Below are positions 1 through 5,579 of a DNA stretch of 9,204 nucleotides, in pieces. The notes under the pieces are model-generated. The model searched no databases. It saw nothing but the letters and a program-made list of their open reading frames with translations, and had not been told where the DNA came from. The translations under genes were made by a program, and so were the position numbers. This stretch comes from JAIBCL01 sp031411695 (lineage in GTDB: Bacteria; Verrucomicrobiota; Verrucomicrobiia; Verrucomicrobiales; Verrucomicrobiaceae), in contig JANOBO010000109.1 of the NCBI GenBank assembly GCA_031411695.1, positions 1 through 9,204 of the forward strand, read 5' to 3'. The number at the start of each line of letters is the position of its first letter. Position 1 is the first letter of the stretch.

Positions 1-2
1 CG

Positions 3-620
3 GATCCGCAGCTCACATCCTGGCTGACCGCGAACTCGAGCAAGTATGCGCGGCTGGTGGAGACGGATGCGGAGCTGGCAAACGCGACGGTGAACGCAAA
101 CGGCGCCACGTCGAATTGCTCGTTCGAATACGGCCTCACCACAGCCTACGGCACCACGTCGTCATCCACGCCCGTGAATGTCACTGGAAACACCGGCACC
201 AGCATCGCGCTCACTTTGACCGGCCTCACCGCAAGCACCACGTATCACTTCCGCGCCACGAGCGTGAACACCGGCGGCATGAGCTACGGCGCGGATCAAA
301 CCTTCACCACCACGGCAGCGGTGGCGCAGGGCATCAGCAGCGTCACGCCCAACAGCGGCACTCGTGGCGCCGCTGTCACGCTTACCGTGGTCTTGAACAG
401 TGCCTACGTGCCCGCGCCCCCGCCGACCACCGTGCAACCCACTTCCGCGGCGCTGACCGGCCCGGTCACGCTCACCGCCACCACCTTCACGCGGAACACC
501 ACCACGGGCATCGTCACGCTCGGGTTCTCTTCTCTCCCCGCGACGGTCGGCGCCTACACCGTCAACGTCACCTTCGGCCCGAACACTTGGTCACTGACGA
601 ATGGCTTCACAGTGAACTGA
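3..620 (+). CDS. C-terminal part of a secreted/surface protein with FN3-like and IPT/TIG-like domains (5' end outside window)
   Basis: The reading frame is open from the left edge to the TGA at 618-620, giving 205 visible residues; the GTG at 57 is internal and not a convincing start. Visible residues 1-18 (a TSWLTANSSKYARL stretch) resemble, from memory, a segment found in YHYH-domain proteins of Verrucomicrobia and Planctomycetes. Residues about 27-104 form an FN3-like beta-sandwich, with ATVNANGA, FEYGLTTAYG, LTGLTASTTYHFRA and GADQTFTT as landmarks. Residues about 109-205 look IPT/TIG-like (ISSVTPNSGTRGAAVTLT at the start, YTVNVTFGPNTWSLTNGF at the end). The composition is rich in Thr, Ser, Asn and Gly and poor in Lys and Cys, typical of extracellular proteins. 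No LPXTG, PEP-CTERM or other C-terminal sorting signal is present. The full length, signal peptide and function cannot be seen; adhesion or extracellular binding is only inferred from the folds. Confidence 0.
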   Translation, partial: DPQLTSWLTANSSKYARLVETDAELANATVNANGATSNCSFEYGLTTAYGTTSSSTPVNVTGNTGTSIALTLTGLTASTTYHFRATSVNTGGMSYGADQTFTTTAAVAQGISSVTPNSGTRGAAVTLTVVLNSAYVPAPPPTTVQPTSAALTGPVTLTATTFTRNTTTGIVTLGFSSLPATVGAYTVNVTFGPNTWSLTNGFTVN

Positions 621-680
621 TCCTTTGGTCGTATTGTCCGATCCGCGTCACTGCCCCACATTCTCCCTCCGCCACCCGCC

Positions 681-1244
681 ATGCTCCACACCTTCGACTG
701 CTCCGCCGCCGGTCCCTTGCACCCTCAAGACGAGCTGAATGCCGTGTGCCGCGCGCATTGGCTGCGGATGTTCGGGCTGGCGATGCAGCGCGGGCTTGAT
801 GCTCATGCGGCGGAGGATGCGGTGCAGGATGTCTTTGCCGCGCTCGTGAGGCGCGACCAGCTCACGGCGCTGGCCTCGCTCACCGAGGACAATCAAGCGC
901 GCCATCTCACCACGCGGCTGCTCAGCCGCATCGCAAATCTGTGGCGGGACCAGCATCGGGAGAAGCGGGGCGGGGGTGTTGTTTTCGTCTCGCTCACGCG
1001 GGAGGACGGCGGCACGCTCGACATCCCGGACGAGCACGCGCAGCCGGAAGAGGATGCCGCACTCCGCAGACGTGCGGCCCTGCGCCGGGCGCTGATGGCT
1101 CTGCGCTCGGAGATGAAGCCGGCGCGATGGCGCGTCATCGCGCCTGAGCTTCTCGGCGGGACGTCCGCACGACGACGGACCGGGGCGGCACGCATCGCAC
1201 TCCATCGCGCGCGCCGGCGGCTGCGCGACCTGCTCGTGGGATGA
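681..1244 (+). CDS. ECF-type RNA polymerase sigma factor, compressed region 4
   Basis: This 187-residue protein looks like an extracytoplasmic-function sigma-70 factor, which directs RNA polymerase to a small alternative regulon. Region 2 spans about residues 14-97: the helix AAEDAVQDVFAALVRRD matches regions 2.1-2.2, and HLTTRLLSRIANLWRDQHR resembles the 2.3-2.4 promoter-melting and -10 recognition helices ending in basic residues. A linker rich in Asp, Glu and Gly follows (about 105-127). Region 4 is about 127-185; its recognition helix is probably GAARIALHRARRRLRDLL. The first helix of the usual region 4 helix-turn-helix seems short or divergent: only the TSARRRT stretch lies between ELLGG and GAARIAL. 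ATG 681 gives the full region 2; no Shine-Dalgarno sequence precedes it. No anti-sigma gene follows; the next gene is cdaA, 110 nt away. The family is fairly sure, the regulon unknown. Confidence 0.8.
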   Translation: MLHTFDCSAAGPLHPQDELNAVCRAHWLRMFGLAMQRGLDAHAAEDAVQDVFAALVRRDQLTALASLTEDNQARHLTTRLLSRIANLWRDQHREKRGGGVVFVSLTREDGGTLDIPDEHAQPEEDAALRRRAALRRALMALRSEMKPARWRVIAPELLGGTSARRRTGAARIALHRARRRLRDLLVG

Positions 1245-1354
1245 GAGAGCGGGGCACCGGGACTTGATGCCGCACGAATTCTTGTCGGGGCGGCACACAA
1301 CTCTTTGAGAAACGCGCCCGCGCGTGCCATCGTTGACGCAGCGATACAGAAGGC

Positions 1355-2305
1355 ATGTGGGAGTTTTTAAATCAGCATTGGCGTCATGGCGTGGAGATCT
1401 TGATCCTGGCGGCGCTGGCGTACCAGGGCTACCTGTTTTTCCGCGCCACGCGCGGCGCGCGCATTCTAACGGGGCTGGTGGTGGTGCTGCTCAGCCTCAC
1501 GCTGATCTCGCAGTTGCTGGAGCTCGGCGTCATCAACTCGCTGCTCCAGGGCTTCTCCGTCTTCCTCGTCGTCGGTGTGGTCGTGATCTTCCAGCCGGAG
1601 CTGCGCCGCGTGCTGGCTGAGCTGGGCAGCCACCGGCTTTTCTCGCTGAACCGCCCGGACCCGGAGTCACTCGACGTGCTGATCGAGGCGATGCAGGAGC
1701 TTTCCCATCGCCGGTGCGGGGCGCTCTTCGCCATCAAGGGCGGCATCGACCTGCGGCAGTTCGCGCAGTCCGGCGTGGATCTCGACGCGAAAGTTTCCAC
1801 CGAGCTGATCACGACGATCTTCCACGCCAAGACCGCGCTGCACGATGGCGGCGCGATCATCGACCAAGGCCGCATCATGGCCGCCGGCTGTGTGTTTCCC
1901 GTGAGCCAGCGCGAGGTGCAGGACCGCGCGATCGGGCTGCGGCACCGCGCGGGCATGGGTGTGACGGAGGAGACGGACGCCATCGCGCTCGTCGTGTCCG
2001 AGGAAACCGGCGCGCTGTCCATCTGCTACCAAGGGAAGATCGAGCACGACCTGGAGCCGGAGAGATTGCGCAAGCGGCTGAACGAGATCCTCACCTTCGG
2101 CCCGCAGGGCGAGGCACACGAGATCGCACGGCGCACGACGGTCCGATGGGACAAGCGGTTCATCGAGATGCTGACGCGGAACTGGAAGGAGAAGCTGCTG
2201 GCCACCGCACTGGCGTTTCTTTTTTGGTACCTCATCAGCATCCAGGTGAACTACCCGTCATCGAGCTTTCCCAGCCAGCGCCAGAGCCGTGCCACGGGGC
2301 TTTGA
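1355..2305 (+). CDS. cdaA: CdaA-type membrane diadenylate cyclase (c-di-AMP synthase) with extra C-terminal TM helix
   Basis: CdaA condenses two ATP into cyclic di-AMP, a second messenger controlling osmolyte transport and cell-wall homeostasis; it is membrane-anchored with the catalytic domain in the cytoplasm. Residues about 13-80 hold three hydrophobic helices, followed by the family signature IFQPELRRVLAELG (78-91). The DAC domain is about 105-247: LDAKVSTELI, LHDGGAIID (162-170, equivalent of the DGA motif, here DGG) and GLRHRAGMG (194-202, the RHR motif), then VVSEETGALS. At 316 residues it is longer than the roughly 270 usual for Firmicute CdaA. Residues 268-298 add RNWKEKLLATALAFLFWYLI, a fourth hydrophobic helix resembling a YbbR/CdaR N-terminal anchor. 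An AGAAGG-like element (AGAAGG, 1348-1353) lies only 1 nt before the ATG. glmM starts 21 nt downstream, the known cdaA-glmM association, but the intervening ybbR of Firmicutes is missing. Confidence 0.95.
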   Translation: MWEFLNQHWRHGVEILILAALAYQGYLFFRATRGARILTGLVVVLLSLTLISQLLELGVINSLLQGFSVFLVVGVVVIFQPELRRVLAELGSHRLFSLNRPDPESLDVLIEAMQELSHRRCGALFAIKGGIDLRQFAQSGVDLDAKVSTELITTIFHAKTALHDGGAIIDQGRIMAAGCVFPVSQREVQDRAIGLRHRAGMGVTEETDAIALVVSEETGALSICYQGKIEHDLEPERLRKRLNEILTFGPQGEAHEIARRTTVRWDKRFIEMLTRNWKEKLLATALAFLFWYLISIQVNYPSSSFPSQRQSRATGL

Positions 2306-2315
2306 CACCCGTGGC
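2291..2315 (+). promoter_or_regulatory. GC-rich hairpin enclosing the cdaA stop codon, just upstream of glmM
   Basis: GCCACGGG (2291-2298) and CCCGTGGC (2308-2315) are perfectly complementary: an 8-bp stem with a 9-nt loop that contains the cdaA TGA (2303-2305). Two flanking G-T wobble pairs can extend it, and AGCC (2285-2288) can pair with GGCT (2322-2325). Only GTTTC follows, so it lacks the T-run of an intrinsic terminator. The stem ends 11 nt before the glmM ATG at 2327, so the structure could affect glmM ribosome access, transcript processing or mRNA stability. That role is inferred; the inverted repeat is seen directly. Confidence 0.5.
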
Positions 2316-2326
2316 GTTTCAGGCTA

Positions 2327-3703
2327 ATGAGCGCGCCTATGTCTGAAAAACGCCAGTTCTTTGGCACCGATGGAGTGCGCGCCGTGGCCAATCGTCATCC
2401 GATGACGCCTGAGTTCGTGCTGCGCCTGGGCCAGGCTGCGGCGCAAGTTCTCGGTGGCAAGGCCGGCGCAGGAAAACGTGTGCGCTGCGTCCTCGGCCGG
2501 GACACGCGCGCTTCTGGCGAGATGCTCGAGGCCGCGCTCGCCGCCGGGCTGAACTCCGCCGGCGTGGATGTGCTGTTAGCCGGGCAAATACCGACGCCAG
2601 CCGTGGCCGTGCTCTCCAGACAGCTCGGCGCTGATTTCGGCGTCGTGGTCTCCGCCTCGCACAATCCTTTCAAGGACAACGGGGTGAAGCTCCTGCATGG
2701 CGACGGCCACAAGCTTTCCGACAAGACCGAGAGCGCCATTGAGCATCTCGTTCTGGGCGGCGACGGCGAGGGACCGCGCCCCGAGGGCCGCGACATCGGA
2801 CGCATCACGCGCATCGATGACGCGGTGGCCCGCTACGTCGCGCACGCAGTCGGCTCGATGGGCGGTGTGCGGCTCGACGGGATCCGTGTCGCGCTGGACA
2901 ACGCACATGGCGCCGCATCTTTCACCAGCGCCCTCGCGCTCGAGGAACTTGGCGCGGACGTGCAGGTCTTTCACTCCGAGCCCGATGGATTCAACATCAA
3001 CGAAAACTGCGGCTGCACGCATGGCGATGAGATGGAACGCATCGTGCGGCAGACCCAGGCGCACGCCGGACTCGCGCATGATGGCGACGCGGATCGCATC
3101 CTGCTCTGCGATGAAAATGCGTCGGCGTTGGACGGCGATGAACTCATGGCCATCGCCGCCGAATCCATGCTGCGCAAAGGAACGCTGAAGCAGAATTCCG
3201 TCGCTGTCACCGTGATGAGCAACTTCGGCCTGGACGATCTCGTGTCCGGCCTCGGTGGCCGCGTGGTCCGCACGAATGTGGGCGACCGCTATGTGCTCCA
3301 GGCCATGCGCGAGCGCGGGCTCAACTTCGGCGGCGAGCAGAGCGGGCACATCATTTTTGGCGACTGGGCCAGCACTGGCGACGGACTGATCGCAGGCCTG
3401 CAACTGCTCCGCATCATGAAGGAGACGGGCGAGCCGCTGAGCCAGCTCCGCAAGTGTCTGAAGAAGTTCCCGCAGTCCGCCCGCAACCTGCGCGTTCGCT
3501 CGAAGCCTCCCGTCGAGGAGCTCATCGACGCGCAAAAGATCATCAAGGAGACGGAAAAGAAGCTCGGCGACTACGGCCGCGTGCTGCTTCGTTTCTCCGG
3601 CACCGAGCCGCTCATCCGGCTGCTGATCGAAGGCCGCGATGTCGAATACCTCGAGGCGCAGGCCGACAAGATCGCGTCCGCCATTCTCGCGCAGATCGGA
3701 TGA
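2327..3703 (+). CDS. glmM: Phosphoglucosamine mutase GlmM
   Basis: GlmM interconverts glucosamine-6-phosphate and glucosamine-1-phosphate in the cytoplasm, the step before GlmU in UDP-GlcNAc synthesis for peptidoglycan and lipid A. The 458-residue length fits the alpha-D-phosphohexomutase family. All four functional elements are visible: the phosphoserine loop SASHNPFKDNG (109-119, catalytic Ser111), the Mg2+ loop DGDADR (252-257; DGDGDR is the more usual form), the sugar-specificity loop GGEQSGH (335-341), and the phosphate-binding loop RFSGTEPLIR (422-431). The N-terminal FFGTDGVR (11-18) is also typical. Two in-frame ATGs compete: 2327 and 2339 (giving MSEKRQFFGTDG). The second gives the more usual N-terminus, but AGG at 2321-2323 favours neither clearly. 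The gene follows cdaA and overlaps bioD by 4 nt. In Firmicutes GlmM binds and inhibits CdaA, so co-expression here is plausibly functional. Confidence 0.97.
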   Translation: MSAPMSEKRQFFGTDGVRAVANRHPMTPEFVLRLGQAAAQVLGGKAGAGKRVRCVLGRDTRASGEMLEAALAAGLNSAGVDVLLAGQIPTPAVAVLSRQLGADFGVVVSASHNPFKDNGVKLLHGDGHKLSDKTESAIEHLVLGGDGEGPRPEGRDIGRITRIDDAVARYVAHAVGSMGGVRLDGIRVALDNAHGAASFTSALALEELGADVQVFHSEPDGFNINENCGCTHGDEMERIVRQTQAHAGLAHDGDADRILLCDENASALDGDELMAIAAESMLRKGTLKQNSVAVTVMSNFGLDDLVSGLGGRVVRTNVGDRYVLQAMRERGLNFGGEQSGHIIFGDWASTGDGLIAGLQLLRIMKETGEPLSQLRKCLKKFPQSARNLRVRSKPPVEELIDAQKIIKETEKKLGDYGRVLLRFSGTEPLIRLLIEGRDVEYLEAQADKIASAILAQIG

Positions 3704-4323
3704 GCTGCTTTTTCATCACCGGCACCGATACCGACGCGGGGAAGACCTACGTCACCTGCCTGCTGCTCGAAGCGTTGAAGCGTGCGGGCGTTGACTCTGC
3801 TGGGTTCAAGCCATTTTGCTGCGGAGATCGCGGGGATGCCGTGCGGCTTCTCCAGGCCGGGGCCGCCGGTTTGTCACTCGAGGAGATCAATCCCGTCTGG
3901 CTGAAAGTGCCGGCGTCACCATTCACGGCCGCACTGATGGAGAACCGCAGGATCGACCTCGCTGCGGTGCTCGCGGCGTTCGAAAATCTTAGCGGGGCGC
4001 ACGACACCGTGCTCGTCGAAGGCGCGGGCGGGTGGGAGGTGCCGGTGGCCCCCGGCATCACAGTTGCCGACTTCGCGCAGACGCTGGCGCTGCCCGTCAT
4101 CCTCGTCGTGAACAACAAGCTCGGCGCGCTGAACCACACGCTGCTCACGCTCAAGAACATCGCCGCGCGCGGCATGACATGCGCCGGCATCATCCTCAAT
4201 CACGTCGGTGACGAGCGCGACCCCGCCAGCATCTCGAACCGCGCGGCGCTCGAAGTTTTCACCAACGTGCCCGTCATCGCGGAAGTGATGCACGGCGAGA
4301 CAGAGATCGCCTGGCCGCTCTGA
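3700..4323 (+). CDS. bioD: ATP-dependent dethiobiotin synthetase BioD
   Basis: BioD closes the ureido ring of dethiobiotin from 7,8-diaminopelargonate, CO2 and ATP, the penultimate step of biotin synthesis. The 207-residue protein has the P-loop GTDTDAGKT at 8-16, the same position as in the E. coli enzyme (GTDTEVGKT), Lys37 in GFKPFCCG (E. coli YKPVASG), and the VEGAGGW signature at 106-112 with Glu107. The end of the lid/substrate region is less typical: FCCGDRGDA replaces the usual short TG segment. Start 3700 is chosen because its ATG overlaps the glmM stop as ATGA, implying translational coupling, and yields the canonical short N-terminus before the P-loop; the same frame is open further upstream, but only inside glmM. 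No bioA, bioB or bioF is in the window, so biotin synthesis must be completed by genes elsewhere. A related P-loop amidoligase function cannot be excluded. Confidence 0.88.
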   Translation: MSCFFITGTDTDAGKTYVTCLLLEALKRAGVDSAGFKPFCCGDRGDAVRLLQAGAAGLSLEEINPVWLKVPASPFTAALMENRRIDLAAVLAAFENLSGAHDTVLVEGAGGWEVPVAPGITVADFAQTLALPVILVVNNKLGALNHTLLTLKNIAARGMTCAGIILNHVGDERDPASISNRAALEVFTNVPVIAEVMHGETEIAWPL

Positions 4324-4363
4324 CTTCTTGCCCCGCGCGCGCAGCGATGCCACTCTCCGCGCC

Positions 4364-5539
4364 ATGAAAGACGACCCCTCGGTTCCCTCGGACGCGCGCT
4401 TTGAGACGCGGGCCATTCACATCGGCCAGGATTGGCGCGCGGAGACTGGCGCGGTGATTCCCCCGATCTACATGACCTCGACCTTCGAGACGGGGAATCC
4501 AGGCGGCTTCGATTACACGCGCTCCGGCAATCCGAACTACCGCAACCTTCAAGCCACGCTCGCAAGTCTGGAGAATGCAAAGCACGCGACCGTGTTTGCC
4601 AGCGGCGTGTCTGCGATCACGGCCATCGCGTTTGGACTGAAGTCCGGCGACACCATCGTCTCGGAGCAGAACATCTATGGCTGCACCTATCGCCTGTTCG
4701 AGCGCGTGTTGAGGAAGTTCGGCGTCGCAATCGAGTATGTCGATCTCACCGTTGCAGCTAACTACGCCACCATCACCAGGCTGAAGCCAGCGCTGGTCTG
4801 GCTGGAGTCTCCGACCAATCCGCTGCTCAAGATTCTCGACATCCAGGCCATCTCCGACGTGGCGCACCGCGTGGGCAGCGCGGTGGCGATGGACAACACC
4901 TTTGCCTCCAGCCTGCTGCAACGGCCGCTCGATCTCGGCGCTGACCTTTCGCTCCTGAGCACGACGAAGTACACGAACGGACACTCGGATGCGCTCGGCG
5001 GTGCCGTGTGCTCCAACGACGACGCCTGGCAGGAGAAGATGATTTTTGCTCAAAAAGCACTGGGCCTGCAACCAAGCCCCTTCGACACCTGGCTCACCTC
5101 ACGCGGAGTGAAGACCGAGGCCATCCGGATGGAGCGTCATTGCGCCAATGCGCTCACACTGGCGCAGCGGCTCGAAGCCCGCGCGGGAGTCAAGAGCGTG
5201 CGCTACCCCTTCCTCCCCAGCCACCCGCAATACGAACTGGCACGCAAGCAGATGACCGGAGGTGGCGGCATGTTGCTCGCTGACTTTGGGCACTCACAGG
5301 ATGACGCCTTGGCCTTCATTCGTCGGCTCCATCTTTTCACCCAGGCCGAGAGCCTCGGCGGCATCGAGTCACTCGTCTGTCACCCCGCGACCATGACCCA
5401 CGCCTCGATCCCAAAAGACATCCGCGAAGCCGCTGGAGTCACGGACGGCCTGATCCGCTTCTCAGTCGGCATCGAGCACGTCGAAGACCTGTGGACGGAT
5501 ATCGAGCAGGCTTTGGAAGGCGACGGCAATGCGGGCTGA
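4364..5539 (+). CDS. PLP-dependent Cys/Met metabolism enzyme (cystathionine gamma-synthase / gamma-lyase family)
   Basis: This 391-residue protein is a fold-type I PLP enzyme of the Cys/Met metabolism family, which makes or cleaves C-S bonds in transsulfuration or methionine synthesis. Seen in order: YTRSGNPNYRNLQATLASLE (51-70, phosphate-binding Tyr and Arg), SGVSAI (80-85), YGCTYRLF (105-112, Tyr105 stacking on PLP), ESPTNPLLKI (148-157), AMDNTF (175-180, Asp177 pairing with the pyridine nitrogen), STTKYTNGHSDALGG (199-213, Lys202 forming the Schiff base), and AESLGGIESLVCHPATMTHA (328-347) leading to LIRFSVGIE (363-371). The motifs cannot separate cystathionine gamma-synthase, gamma-lyase, methionine gamma-lyase or O-acylhomoserine sulfhydrylase, so no symbol is given. 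ATG 4364 is preferred to a TTG at 4328, whose extra 12 residues are Arg-rich and atypical. There is no Shine-Dalgarno sequence. It lies 40 nt after bioD and may be in the same transcript or have its own promoter. Confidence 0.93.
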   Translation: MKDDPSVPSDARFETRAIHIGQDWRAETGAVIPPIYMTSTFETGNPGGFDYTRSGNPNYRNLQATLASLENAKHATVFASGVSAITAIAFGLKSGDTIVSEQNIYGCTYRLFERVLRKFGVAIEYVDLTVAANYATITRLKPALVWLESPTNPLLKILDIQAISDVAHRVGSAVAMDNTFASSLLQRPLDLGADLSLLSTTKYTNGHSDALGGAVCSNDDAWQEKMIFAQKALGLQPSPFDTWLTSRGVKTEAIRMERHCANALTLAQRLEARAGVKSVRYPFLPSHPQYELARKQMTGGGGMLLADFGHSQDDALAFIRRLHLFTQAESLGGIESLVCHPATMTHASIPKDIREAAGVTDGLIRFSVGIEHVEDLWTDIEQALEGDGNAG

Positions 5540-5579
5540 GCCAGCTGCGTGAAATAAACTTTCCGCGACGGCCCGTCAC

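Noticed and set aside
1268..1295. TGCCGC/GCGGCA inverted repeat after the sigma factor gene as a terminator
   Set aside because: It is a 6-bp stem with a 16-nt loop and no T-run; expected by chance in GC-rich DNA.
1355..2305. Diadenylate cyclase as part of a nucleotide-signalling anti-phage system
   Set aside because: It is the housekeeping CdaA type with three N-terminal helices next to glmM; no effector, CD-NTase or nuclease gene is nearby.
1714..2346. Plus-strand open frame of about 210 codons overlapping cdaA in another frame
   Set aside because: The product is an Arg/Ala-rich frame-shifted shadow of the DAC domain, with no start signal or motifs.
2576..3535. Long open frame of about 319 codons on the minus strand inside glmM
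   Set aside because: It is antisense to the well-supported GlmM with all family motifs; its translation shows no recognisable domain. GC-rich codon bias creates such frames.
3454..3699. Upstream extension of the bioD frame into glmM
   Set aside because: It would add 82 low-complexity basic residues before the P-loop; the ATGA overlap start at 3700 gives the canonical N-terminus.
4274..5071. Minus-strand open frame of about 265 codons opposite the PLP enzyme
   Set aside because: It lies antisense to a gene with an intact PLP-binding signature, and its translation is Arg/His/Gly-rich with no domain.
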